DNA from: Candidatus Rothia avicola
Lineage (GTDB): Bacteria > Actinomycetota > Actinomycetes > Actinomycetales > Micrococcaceae
DNA length: 64,000 nucleotides
Direction of reading: 5' to 3'
Assembly (NCBI GenBank): GCA_019115985.1
Contig: DXCN01000012.1
Location: 1 to 64,000, forward strand
How positions within the stretch are numbered: position 1 is the stretch's first letter; every line of letters begins with the position of its first letter. The position numbers were made by a program, and so were the translations under genes. A model generated the notes under the pieces. It did not search any database and was not told the origin of the DNA. It was given only the letters and a program-made list of their open reading frames with translations. This document shows, piece by piece, positions 21,111 to 28,789 of the stretch.

Positions 21111-22493
21111 ATGGCACCGAAGTCCAAACTCGACAACGTTATTTCACTGGCAAAGCGCCGCGGATTCGTCTTCCAGGCAGGTGAAATCTACGGAGGATCC
21201 CGCTCAGCATGGGACTACGGCCCGCTCGGTGCCGAACTCAAAGAAAACATCCGCCAGCAGTGGTGGCAGACCTTCGTGCGCGGACGCGAAGACATGGTCG
21301 GCCTCGACTCCTCCATCATCCTGCCCAAGGCAGTCTGGGAAGCATCAGGCCACGTCGCAACCTTCACCGACCCCCTTGTTGAATGCCTCTCCTGCCACTC
21401 CCGCCACCGCCAGGACCACCTCATCGAAGCCTTCGAAGCCAAAAAGGGCCGTGCCCCCGAAAACGGCATGGACGACATCGTCTGCCCCAAGTGCGGCACC
21501 AAGGGCCAGTGGACCGAACCCCAAAACTTCTCCGGCCTCATGAAAACCTACCTGGGCCCCGTCGACAACGAAGAGGGCCTGCACTACATGCGCCCCGAAA
21601 CCGCCCAGGGCATCTTCGTCAACTTCAACAACGTCGTCACCGCCGCCCGCAAGCGTCCGCCCTTCGGCATCGGCCAAATCGGCAAGGCCTTCCGCAACGA
21701 AATCACCCCCGGCAACTTCATCTTCCGAACCCGCGAGTTCGAACAGATGGAAATCGAATACTTCGTGCACCCCGACGATGCCCCCAAGTACTACGACCAG
21801 TGGATCGAAGACTGCTGGAACTGGTTCGTCGACCTCGGCATCAACCCCGACAACATGCGCAAATTCGACGTTCCCGAAGATGACCGCGCCCACTACTCCG
21901 CAGGCACCATGGACCTCGAATACCGCTTCGGCTTCCAGGGCTCCGAATGGGGCGAACTCATGGGCGTCGCCAACCGCACCAACTACGACCTCGGCGTCCA
22001 CAACGAACACTCCAACGCCAAGCTCGAATACTTCGACCAGGGCACCGGCGAACGCTACGTCCCCTACGTCATCGAACCCTCCTTCGGCCTGACCCGCTCC
22101 ATGATGGCCTTCCTCGTTGACTCCTACGTCGAAGACGAAGCCCCCAACACTAAGGGCGGCGTCGACAAGCGCACCGTGCTCAAGCTCGACCCGCGCCTGG
22201 CCCCCGTCAAGGCAGCCGTCCTGCCCCTGTCGAAGAAGGAAGACCTCGTCCCCACCGCCAAGAACCTGGCCGACGAACTCCGCCGCAACTGGAACATCGA
22301 CTACGATGACGCCGGCGCCATCGGCCGCCGCTACCGCCGCCAGGACGAAATCGGCACCCCCTTCTGCATCACCGTCGACTTCGACACCCTCGAAGACCAG
22401 GCCGTCACCATCCGCGAACGCGACACCATGACCCAAGAACGCATCTCACTCGACCAGGTCACCGCCTACCTGGCAGCCAAGCTGACTAAGTAG
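21111..22493 (+). CDS. glyS: glycyl-tRNA synthetase (alpha2 type)
   Basis: Class II synthetase that charges tRNA-Gly. It is the single-chain dimeric type of archaea, eukaryotes and actinobacteria. Features: [26 protein letters not shown] (motif 1 region), a four-Cys zinc module (CLSCHSRH... and CPKCGTKG), motif 2 [30 protein letters not shown], motif 3 [12 protein letters not shown] and a C-terminal anticodon-binding domain ([13 protein letters not shown]). Length 460 is normal. GGAG (TAGGAGAAACC) precedes the ATG. Confidence 0.97.
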   Translation: MAPKSKLDNVISLAKRRGFVFQAGEIYGGSRSAWDYGPLGAELKENIRQQWWQTFVRGREDMVGLDSSIILPKAVWEASGHVATFTDPLVECLSCHSRHRQDHLIEAFEAKKGRAPENGMDDIVCPKCGTKGQWTEPQNFSGLMKTYLGPVDNEEGLHYMRPETAQGIFVNFNNVVTAARKRPPFGIGQIGKAFRNEITPGNFIFRTREFEQMEIEYFVHPDDAPKYYDQWIEDCWNWFVDLGINPDNMRKFDVPEDDRAHYSAGTMDLEYRFGFQGSEWGELMGVANRTNYDLGVHNEHSNAKLEYFDQGTGERYVPYVIEPSFGLTRSMMAFLVDSYVEDEAPNTKGGVDKRTVLKLDPRLAPVKAAVLPLSKKEDLVPTAKNLADELRRNWNIDYDDAGAIGRRYRRQDEIGTPFCITVDFDTLEDQAVTIRERDTMTQERISLDQVTAYLAAKLTK

Positions 22494-22509
22494 ATATCTA
22501 TAGGTACAT

Positions 22510-22682
22510 AAAAGGACGGACGTGCGGAGAGCCTGCTGGCTCGGGGCTGGCGTGATGAAGTGCTCGGGTGCGAGCGAGCGAGCACGCAAGAGAGCACGGA
22601 ATCAGCCGAGTTTACGAGGCTGGGTGAGCGCCCCAGCGCGAGCCCCAAGAGGGTCAGCAGGCGAACGCACGTCCGTCCTTTT
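22510..22682. repeat. 173-bp inverted-repeat element (family 2, copy C)
   Basis: Perfect 17-bp terminal inverted repeats AAAAGGACGGACGTGCG (22510-22526) and CGCACGTCCGTCCTTTT (22666-22682), plus an inner pair GCCTGCTG/CAGCAGGC. Inside is GCTGGCTCGGGGCTGGCG (22535-22552), identical to the loop of the hairpin at 55779-55844. It also contains CCCCAGCGCGAGC, whose complement recurs at 59811-59823. It lies between convergent glyS and an acetyltransferase gene and could also serve as a terminator. Confidence 0.65.
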
Positions 22683-22691
22683 GTTATTGTC

Positions 22692-23312
22692 TTATATTTC
22701 GACGCGCTTCAAATCCAGCGTCAGGTGGCCTGACGCCGAGCGGGCAGCCTCCCAGTCACTACGCAGCACCGACTTCAGTACCGCGTCGTGGTACTCGCCG
22801 TCAATCAGGAAAGCCTCGCGGCGGCGTCCTTCGGGCACAAAACCGCAGGAGGTGTACACGTGCTTAGCCCGCTCGTTGAAGTCCAGCACCTCAAGCTCAA
22901 TACGGTGCAGATCGAGCTTCTCAAAGCCGTAATCAACCATGAGCTTAGTTGCCTCGGTGCCGTAGCCCTTATTCTGCCCGGCCTGGCCAATAGCGATACG
23001 GTAGTTGACCGAGCCGTTATCGGGGTCGTACTCGTTGAAGGCTACCTCGCCCACGTACTTCTGCTGGTCCAGCGCGTAAACCGCCAAATCGAGGCGGTTC
23101 TTCTTCTCGTTGCGGCGGGAGTACCACTCGCGGGTCTTAGCCTCGTCGAAGGAGTGGGTCTCGGTTGAGCGGGAGTGAACGGTGCCGGTCTTAATCAGAA
23201 CTTCGGGCTCCTGCAGAATACCGATCATGGCGTCAATGGCATCGGCGTCGAAGGGGCGCAGCTCAACGCGGGAGCCGGTCAGGGTGGGCTTGTGGGCAAG
23301 GGGAGAAGTCAT
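22692..23312 (-). CDS. GNAT acetyltransferase, RimJ/RimL type
   Basis: Acetyl-CoA-dependent N-acetyltransferase resembling RimJ/RimL and SpeG-like enzymes. The opening GSRVELRPFDADAIDAM is followed by the beta4-alpha3 region VGEVAFNEYDPDNGSVNYRIAIG, the acetyl-CoA loop QNKGYGTEATKLMVDYGFEKL (Q/RxxGxG/A) and the LDFNERAKHVYTSCGF motif. Length 206 includes a basic C-terminal tail beyond the fold. The substrate is unknown. It converges with glyS. Confidence 0.88.
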   Translation of the reverse strand: MTSPLAHKPTLTGSRVELRPFDADAIDAMIGILQEPEVLIKTGTVHSRSTETHSFDEAKTREWYSRRNEKKNRLDLAVYALDQQKYVGEVAFNEYDPDNGSVNYRIAIGQAGQNKGYGTEATKLMVDYGFEKLDLHRIELEVLDFNERAKHVYTSCGFVPEGRRREAFLIDGEYHDAVLKSVLRSDWEAARSASGHLTLDLKRVEI

Positions 23313-23342
23313 AACACCACGCTAAACAATAGAGTCAAATAA

Positions 23343-23360
23343 ACTTTAAGCCCTTAAAGT
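23343..23360. promoter_or_regulatory. palindrome ACTTTAA-GCCC-TTAAAGT upstream of acetyltransferase
   Basis: Perfect 7-bp inverted repeat with a 4-base spacer, 31 bases upstream of the minus-strand acetyltransferase start. A possible operator or a promoter-proximal hairpin. Confidence 0.3.
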
Positions 23361-23508
23361 CTAGCCGGTAACGGGCCGGTGAAATCAAAGTGCGGCCCGG
23401 GCGGTTCACGCTCAGCGTGCGCGCCTTTCACCCCGCGGACGCCCGCAACTTAGGCAGGGGCGCTAAAGTAGATGGATACACCCCACCGGCTACCCGAAAG
23501 GCACCACC

Positions 23509-24483
23509 GTGAGCACCGCCGATAACACCTACACCCTACGCCCCTGGCGCGAGGGCGACACCCTAGCCCTGCTCGAATACTGGCACGATGCCGAAAACCG
23601 GCAGGTAGCCGCCTTCCGCTCATCCTTCGGGCCCGACTCCGACACCCGCTTCTCCCGCACCCTCGTCGCCGAGCACCAGGGCATTCCGGTAGCCGCAGGC
23701 ACCGTCTACGAGACTGACCTGCACCCTAACCGCCTCTGGTCTTACATCGAAGTAGCCCCCGAACACCGCCGCTCGGGTCTTGGCAGCCTGCTGCTACAGG
23801 CCCTGAAGGACGCCGCCGCCTCAGCCCCCAGCGGCACCGTAGCTCTGCGCGCCAAGGTAGAACCGGCCTCCACCGGCCTCGACTTTGCCTCTGCTCGCGG
23901 CTTTACGGTTGCCCAGCGCTCGCGCATGGTGCGCATCGAAGCCGGGGCGGTGCCGTCCGTGCCCCTGCGCCAAGACGAATCTGAACGCATCACCCAGGCC
24001 ATCGAGGACCTGGCCACCGGGTCTGTCGAACTTACCCAGCGTTTCTGGGAGTTCTACCGGGCCGTACACACCTGGGACGAGCCCGCCGACCTGCCCATTG
24101 GCCGCGTCAACCGCCTCTTCCTCTCGGACGAGGCCGAGGCCTTGGGCGCTGTGGTGCTGCGCGATGACGTACTCCGTGCCCAGGCGAACGGGAAGAAGGG
24201 CGACATAATCGCCTTTGCCGTGAGCTACCGCCCCATCGAGGTAGACGCCGGCCAGATGCCCGTCTCTGAAGATGACGCCACCGAAATCACCATCGGCTAC
24301 CGGGTGGGCCACCCCGGCGCCCGCGAAGCTATTATGCAGCTGCTTTCGGTGCTGACCGGCTCCTACGCCGTGCAGATTGAGGTCGATGATTCTATGGACG
24401 ATTTGGCTGTGCTGATCGACCAACTGGTGAAGATGGGGGCCGCCACCGTGACCAGCGAGTCCCTGGTACTGGTTGACGGTTAA
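23509..24483 (+). CDS. double-GNAT N-acetyltransferase
   Basis: A 324-residue protein with two GNAT halves. The first (residues 5-150) has a good acetyl-CoA site, VAPEHRRSGLGSLLLQALK, after the ENRQVAAFRSSFGP opening. The second (about 160-324) has VGHPGAREAIMQLLSVLTG near residue 270, where the R/QxxGxG pyrophosphate loop is lost, so only the N-half is likely active. The layout recalls mycothiol synthase, but its signature residues are not evident and I would not call it MshD. GTG start after CGAAAGG. The ATL gene follows 6 bases later. Confidence 0.78.
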   Translation: MSTADNTYTLRPWREGDTLALLEYWHDAENRQVAAFRSSFGPDSDTRFSRTLVAEHQGIPVAAGTVYETDLHPNRLWSYIEVAPEHRRSGLGSLLLQALKDAAASAPSGTVALRAKVEPASTGLDFASARGFTVAQRSRMVRIEAGAVPSVPLRQDESERITQAIEDLATGSVELTQRFWEFYRAVHTWDEPADLPIGRVNRLFLSDEAEALGAVVLRDDVLRAQANGKKGDIIAFAVSYRPIEVDAGQMPVSEDDATEITIGYRVGHPGAREAIMQLLSVLTGSYAVQIEVDDSMDDLAVLIDQLVKMGAATVTSESLVLVDG

Positions 24484-24489
24484 AGACCC

Positions 24490-24831
24490 GTGGACGATAC
24501 GCGGGTAGAGAGAATTTTACGGGTGGCCGAGTGTGTGCCCACCGGGCAGGTCGCTACCTACGGTGACGTCGGTGCGGTTGCCGGCGAATCGCCCCGGCTG
24601 GTGGGGCGCACCCTCGCACTCTGGGGGTCGAGCGTGCCCTGGTGGCGCATCTGCAACGCCCGCGGCGAGATACCGGGGCACCTGGAGCAGGCTCGCCCTC
24701 ACTGGCAGAGCGAGGGCATCCCGCTGCGGGTGGACGGGCGGGTCGCTCTGGGCGCTGCCCGTATAGACGCGGACGCCCTCGCCCACCTCTCTGCCCCGCG
24801 CCTCGCTGAGCTGGGGAAGGGACAGGTATAG
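24490..24831 (+). CDS. alkyltransferase-like (ATL) DNA-binding protein
   Basis: Member of the O6-alkylguanine transferase superfamily without the active Cys. The family PCHR motif reads PWWRICNARGEIPGH, with Trp in place of the acceptor Cys. ATL proteins flip alkylated guanines and pass them to nucleotide excision repair rather than repairing them. The winged-helix part is present (VPTGQVATYGDVGAVAGESPR, VGRTLALWG). Length 113 is typical. GTG start, 6 bases behind the acetyltransferase, so likely in its operon. Confidence 0.87.
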   Translation: MDDTRVERILRVAECVPTGQVATYGDVGAVAGESPRLVGRTLALWGSSVPWWRICNARGEIPGHLEQARPHWQSEGIPLRVDGRVALGAARIDADALAHLSAPRLAELGKGQV

Positions 24832-24835
24832 AGGG

Positions 24836-25219
24836 CTAGACGCCGATGTCGCGGGCTCTACGCCTCTGAGCTGAAGCCTCCCGTGCACTACTGCTTGAAC
24901 CGATGTACCCGAGCAACGGCCAGATTGCAGCGTTCTGGGCTTGCATATCCCAAAAGATATTGAGAATTGCCCAGACGATCCAGGTAATAGTAAGCGTCCC
25001 GGCAAAGAGTCCCGGTCGCCATACCATCGTGCGGCTGCCCTTGGGGCGCAGGAACCACTGAGTGAGCACCGTACCAACAGCCACTAGGCCAATCGCCCAC
25101 AAGGTTATAGCTAGTTCTCGGCTGAGGTACCAGGTGATAAAACCGTGTAGGCCCCACAGTCCCACCATGATGAGGGGCGCATAGATGCTGTTACCAGGGG
25201 AGGGGCGTCGAATCGTCAT
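24836..25219 (-). CDS. small membrane protein of unknown function
   Basis: I do not recognise the family. The 127-residue product has about three hydrophobic segments: IYAPLIMVGLWGLHGFITWY (12-31), LAITLWAIGLVAVGTVLTQW (36-55) and LFAGTLTITWIVWAILNIFW (71-90), then a polar tail with Ser and Arg clusters. It overlaps the end of the upstream regulatory-type gene by 29 bases on the same strand, so the two form a unit. It may be a membrane partner of that protein. Confidence 0.6.
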   Translation of the reverse strand: MTIRRPSPGNSIYAPLIMVGLWGLHGFITWYLSRELAITLWAIGLVAVGTVLTQWFLRPKGSRTMVWRPGLFAGTLTITWIVWAILNIFWDMQAQNAAIWPLLGYIGSSSSAREASAQRRRARDIGV

Positions 25220-25730
25220 TGAAGATCACCAATCCTGTTACTTTGCGGGCTGAGTTGAAAGAGAGTTGGCCGACCGGCTCACCATGTTCGTGGCGCAGTC
25301 GGTAGGTGAGTACAAAGCCGGAGCCTGACTGCTCTACCACCGTTTTCTTGACCTCAATAAAGGGGCCACATGCCTCAAGTACCTGCTGCCAGGTTTTCAG
25401 AATCTTGCGTTTAGACAGTAATCGGGCGGTTGTGTAGGTCATGTGGCTGTGTACATGCTCGATGTCGCCGTGAGCCAGGGCAGCAAAGAGGGCTTCGGTG
25501 ATCTGCTCCAGCTCGACCTGAATCTGGGAGAGTGAGCGGGCGTTATAGACGGTCTCGGAAAATCGCTGGGCAGCAGCTTGCTTGGTCACGCCGATAGCTG
25601 CCCCAATGAGCTGCCAGGTTGCGCCGCCTGCGCGGGCTGCCTGCACGGCGTCCTCAAGTGCGCGGGTGGCCTGGGCGACCTGTTCATGGGCGGTGTGGAC
25701 GGCGGTAATGCGCGGGTCGTCGGACTGCAT
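25191..25730 (-). CDS. HTH protein with NTF2-like/DUF3887-type C-domain, candidate autoregulator
   Basis: The 179-residue product has an N-terminal helical region with a helix-turn-helix-like segment, GATWQLIGAAIGVTKQAAAQRF (residues 36-57), of the sigma-4/KorB type. A second domain (about 75-179) ends ESGSGFVLTYRLRHEHGEP-like and resembles DUF3887/SnoaL folds; this is by general look only. GAGGAGG lies before the ATG. On the minus strand there is a good promoter (TTGACG, 17 bp, GATACT), and two GTCAA-N6-TTGAC palindromes sit over its -35 and after its -10. This suggests self-control. Confidence 0.65.
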   Translation of the reverse strand: MQSDDPRITAVHTAHEQVAQATRALEDAVQAARAGGATWQLIGAAIGVTKQAAAQRFSETVYNARSLSQIQVELEQITEALFAALAHGDIEHVHSHMTYTTARLLSKRKILKTWQQVLEACGPFIEVKKTVVEQSGSGFVLTYRLRHEHGEPVGQLSFNSARKVTGLVIFNDDSTPLPW

Positions 25731-25752
25731 AGGGCCTCCTCAACTATGTTTC

Positions 25753-25768
25753 GTCAATTAGTGTTGAC
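25753..25768. promoter_or_regulatory. palindrome GTCAA-TTAGTG-TTGAC (downstream operator)
   Basis: First of two GTCAA-N6-TTGAC sites, both preceded by TC on the plus strand, 48 bp apart. This one lies between the predicted transcription start and the ATG of the HTH gene. Confidence 0.45.
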
Positions 25769-25776
25769 TTATCACA

Positions 25777-25805
25777 AGTATCAGGAATGAGCGTGGGGTC
25801 GTCAA
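25777..25805 (-). promoter_or_regulatory. promoter of HTH gene
   Basis: Read on the minus strand: TTGACG (25805-25800), 17-bp spacer, GATACT (25782-25777). A close sigma-A type match; the -35 overlaps the second palindrome. Confidence 0.6.
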
Positions 25806-25816
25806 GAGACTTTGAC
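25801..25816. promoter_or_regulatory. palindrome GTCAA-GAGACT-TTGAC (upstream operator)
   Basis: Second GTCAA-N6-TTGAC site, extended to TCGTCAA/TTGACGA. It covers the -35 of the HTH gene promoter, so a bound protein would block RNA polymerase. Confidence 0.45.
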
Positions 25817-25988
25817 GATTCACGAGTATGATTCGAAGTGGTGCCCTCTTTGAGGAATGTAAATTTAGAAAATATTTACTTTAAAACTAACCCCCTCTAG
25901 CCCGCGGGCAAGCAGGTCGGGGCGGGCGTCCTTATCTTTGCTCTAGCTAACAGCGCCCCTGCGGGGTTTGTGCCAGAATTGGAAGGTT

Positions 25989-27185
25989 ATGACAGAAGAG
26001 ACTTTAGAGACCGGCCAGACCCCGGCCCGCGCTAAGCAGCTGAAACTGCCGCCCCTACAGCTGGGCAATCATACCATCGATACCCCGGTGGTGCTGGCCC
26101 CCATGGCGGGCGTCACCAACAAGGCCTTCCGCCGACTCTGCCGCGACTACGGTGGCGGCCTGTATGTGACCGAGATGGTCACCGCGCGCTCTCTGGTGGA
26201 ACGTAACCCCGAGTCTCTGCGCATTATCGACCATGACGGCGACGAAAAGATTCGTTCCATTCAGATTTACGGTGTGGACGCCGTCAACGTCGGCAAGGCG
26301 ATCCGCATGGTGGTCGAAGAAGACCGTGCCGACCACATTGATCTGAACTTTGGTTGCCCCGTCCCCAAGGTCACCAAGCTGGGCGGCGGCTCCGCCCTGC
26401 CCTGGAAAACCGACCTCTTTACCGCTATCGTCCAGACCGCCGTGCGTGAGGCCTCCCGCGGGGATGTGCCTCTGACCATCAAGATGCGTAAGGGCATCGA
26501 CGAGGACCACCTGACCTATCTGGAATCAGCCAAAATCGCTCGTGACGCGGGTGTTGCGGCGATTGCCTTGCACGGCCGCACTGCCGCCCAGCACTACTCC
26601 GGCAAGGCCGACTGGGACTCCATTGCCCGCCTGCGCGAGGCAATCCCCGACGTGCCGATTCTCGGCAATGGCGACATTTTCTCCGCCGAGGACGCCATTG
26701 CCATGGTCGAGCAGACCGGCGTGGACGGCATCGTGGTCGGCCGCGGTTGCCAGGGCCGCCCCTGGCTCTTCGGCGACCTGCAAAACGCCTTTGAAGGCTC
26801 TGAAGAGCGCCACCGTCCCAGCGTGTCTGAGGTGGCCGATATGATCTATCGCCACGCTGAGCTGCTGGTAGAGACCTTTGGTGACGAGACCCGCGGCCTG
26901 CGCGAGATCCGCAAGCACGTGGCCTGGTACTTCCATGGCTACCCGGTAGGTGGTAAGCTGCGCGCCAAGATGTCTACAGTGCCCACGCTTGAGGCTTTCC
27001 GTGAGTACCTGGCCGAGCTGGATCACTCCATCGGCTACCCCGGTGCCGCTGTTGAGGGCCCTCGCGGACGTGCTGGCAACCCCAAGAAGCCCCACCTGCC
27101 CGACGGCTGGCTGAACTCCCGCGTCCTGGGGGACGCCGAGCGCCTGGGCCTAGTGGATGCCGAGCTGGATATCAGCGGCGGCTAG
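25989..27185 (+). CDS. dusB: tRNA-dihydrouridine synthase
   Basis: FMN enzyme that reduces uridines in the tRNA D-loop. TIM-barrel signatures: VLAPMAGVTNKAFRRLCR, DLNFGCPVPKVTKLGGGSAL with the catalytic Cys, TIKMRKGIDEDHLT, LHGRTAAQHYSGKADW and ILGNGDIFSAEDA followed by the FMN phosphate site VVGRGCQGRPWLF. Length 398. ATG 25989 has GGAAGG just upstream; an ATG 21 bases earlier lacks one. It is the Nifr3-like actinobacterial Dus. Confidence 0.95.
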   Translation: MTEETLETGQTPARAKQLKLPPLQLGNHTIDTPVVLAPMAGVTNKAFRRLCRDYGGGLYVTEMVTARSLVERNPESLRIIDHDGDEKIRSIQIYGVDAVNVGKAIRMVVEEDRADHIDLNFGCPVPKVTKLGGGSALPWKTDLFTAIVQTAVREASRGDVPLTIKMRKGIDEDHLTYLESAKIARDAGVAAIALHGRTAAQHYSGKADWDSIARLREAIPDVPILGNGDIFSAEDAIAMVEQTGVDGIVVGRGCQGRPWLFGDLQNAFEGSEERHRPSVSEVADMIYRHAELLVETFGDETRGLREIRKHVAWYFHGYPVGGKLRAKMSTVPTLEAFREYLAELDHSIGYPGAAVEGPRGRAGNPKKPHLPDGWLNSRVLGDAERLGLVDAELDISGG

Positions 27186-27207
27186 GGGAGCGGACGGCTG
27201 AGCCCGG

Positions 27208-27409
27208 CTAGTCCATGTCGGGCGGCGGAGGATCGGTGGGAGTTTTGCCCTTCCACAGGTTTATGTCCCACATGATGGAGAAGGGGCTCGTGGGTACCTA
27301 GGTAGCCCTGCCAGCAAGCTATCTGGTAGGCCCTGGATTTGGTGCGGATGAGTCTCTCGTATCGAAAGCGCTCCAGGTCGCCGTAGTTGGGTACATACTT
27401 CTCGCTCAT
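27208..27409 (-). pseudogene. small conserved-looking ORF with a 1-base frameshift
   Basis: From ATG 27409 the frame reads MSEKYVPNYGDLERFRYERL, then IRTKSRAYQIACWQGYLGTHE. After the CCCC run at about 27285-27288 it turns into unlike sequence that overlaps the dusB stop. Dropping one C gives PFSIMWDINLWKGKTPTDPP and PPDMD with a stop at 27208, a much more natural ending. I read it as a 66-residue protein disrupted by one inserted C, or a sequencing error. The family is not recognised. Confidence 0.4.
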
Positions 27410-27457
27410 AGAACATGACTGTACCGCCCGGTAGGTTCTAACACCACAGGTTACGTG

Positions 27458-27529
27458 AGTGCTTATCAGAATCGCGCAGGGCCCACGACGCTTGTGGGCC
27501 CTGCGCGATTCTTGTGGGCACTGGGTTTG
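27458..27529. repeat. 72-bp hairpin direct repeat, left copy
   Basis: Identical over 72 bp to 30538-30609. The core is a perfect 18-bp hairpin, GAATCGCGCAGGGCCCAC and GTGGGCCCTGCGCGATTC, around GACGCTT. The two copies, in the same orientation, bracket the lower-GC cassette 27587-30466. Confidence 0.9.
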
Positions 27530-27586
27530 CGAAATATAAGTGCAAGGAAATTTATTAACAGATGCCAAATGTGTAACCTATAACAC

Positions 27587-28717
27587 ATGAAGTATTCAGT
27601 GGTTATCGTGGGTCTTGGAGCGATTGGTTCGTATCTTGCAGGGGAGCTAGCTGCTCGTGGGCATTCAGTGCTTGGAATTGAACAGTACGCCCCGGTGCAT
27701 GACCGCGGAGGATACTCTGGCGAATCTCGACTTTTTCGTATGGCCTACCACGAGGGAGCTGAATATGTGCCGCTTCTCAAATATTCACGTAACTACTTCA
27801 TCGACCTAGATACGCGTCATCCCGCAAAACTTTTTCACCAAACAGGGGCTCTTACAATCGGACATCCCGACGGAGTAGGGCTGATTGGTGTTCAAGACTC
27901 TATCAACAACTTTCATATTGATTTCGAAGCATACGATGCAGAAGAACTGAGGCGCCGCTACCCCCAACACGCTGATATCACAGATGAAATTGGCATTCTC
28001 GATAAGCAAGGCGGAGTGCTATATTCAGACGCTATCGTGCACCAAATGCAACAAGAAGCAAAAGCGGCTGGCGCGGAGCTGCATACACACGAAGAAGTTG
28101 TAGGCTTCGAAGAAACTGCCCGCGGAGTTAAGGTGCGCACTGTCCGAGATACCTATAAGGCTGACCATCTCATCGTCTGTACAGGAGTATGGTCTAAGAC
28201 CCTTATGCCAGAACTGGGCCCGTACGTATCGATTGTTCCCATTAGCTTGGGGTGGTACATCACTAATGGTGTTACTGACTATGCTCCCAGCTCTTTTCCT
28301 GGCTTTATTAGAGAATCAAATGGGTCCCATCTCTACGGTTTCCCTTGTCTCGATGGGATGACCGTAAAGGTAGGTAACGTTGGCAACCGTTCTGAGGTGC
28401 CGACCCCGCGGGAGCTTCCACCTCGTGCCTCTGGCCCAGCTTTACGAGAACCTGCGCAATTAGTTACTCGGTATCTGAAAGGGGTCACAGACGGGCCCGC
28501 CCGCCACTCTATGCACATGGATCTATTTTCTCAAGATCACAGGCCGATTATCGATCGTCTTTCGGGGCGAATCATAGTAGCTACAGCTTTTTCTGGGCAT
28601 GGCTTCAAATTAACCCCGGCTCTCGGCCGTGCCATCGCAGATTTAGTTGAGGACCAAGAACCAGCTTTTTCATTACAGAACTTCAACCTAAGTCGTTTCT
28701 TTGAACCCTCGGTATAG
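27587..28717 (+). CDS. FAD-dependent amine/amino-acid oxidase (sarcosine oxidase-like)
   Basis: DAO-superfamily flavoenzyme closest in layout to monomeric sarcosine oxidase and N-methyltryptophan oxidase. The dinucleotide site VIVGLGAIGSYLAGELAARG is at residues 6-25, followed by SGESRLFRMAYHEGAEYVPLL, typical of these enzymes, and the C-terminal ATAFSGHGFKLTPALGRAIA. In sarcosine oxidase FAD is held by a Cys in CMY; the matching place here reads SMHMDLFSQDHRP, so the flavin is probably not covalently bound there. Length 376. It is AT-richer than its surroundings and starts the foreign cassette with a symporter gene. Confidence 0.85.
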   Translation: MKYSVVIVGLGAIGSYLAGELAARGHSVLGIEQYAPVHDRGGYSGESRLFRMAYHEGAEYVPLLKYSRNYFIDLDTRHPAKLFHQTGALTIGHPDGVGLIGVQDSINNFHIDFEAYDAEELRRRYPQHADITDEIGILDKQGGVLYSDAIVHQMQQEAKAAGAELHTHEEVVGFEETARGVKVRTVRDTYKADHLIVCTGVWSKTLMPELGPYVSIVPISLGWYITNGVTDYAPSSFPGFIRESNGSHLYGFPCLDGMTVKVGNVGNRSEVPTPRELPPRASGPALREPAQLVTRYLKGVTDGPARHSMHMDLFSQDHRPIIDRLSGRIIVATAFSGHGFKLTPALGRAIADLVEDQEPAFSLQNFNLSRFFEPSV

Positions 28718-28789
28718 GTTTCCTCGACAATACAACTTGAACCACATCTACAGTAAACAGCACACCCCACACGCAAAGGAGCGATTCCC

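Noticed and set aside
21345..22436. 363-codon minus-strand ORF inside glyS
   Set aside because: Val/Phe/Gly/Asp-rich antisense frame of glyS without any domain.
23509..24483. Mycothiol synthase (mshD) for the double-GNAT protein
   Set aside because: Two GNAT halves fit in layout, but MshD signature residues are not visible and the neighbourhood is unrelated.
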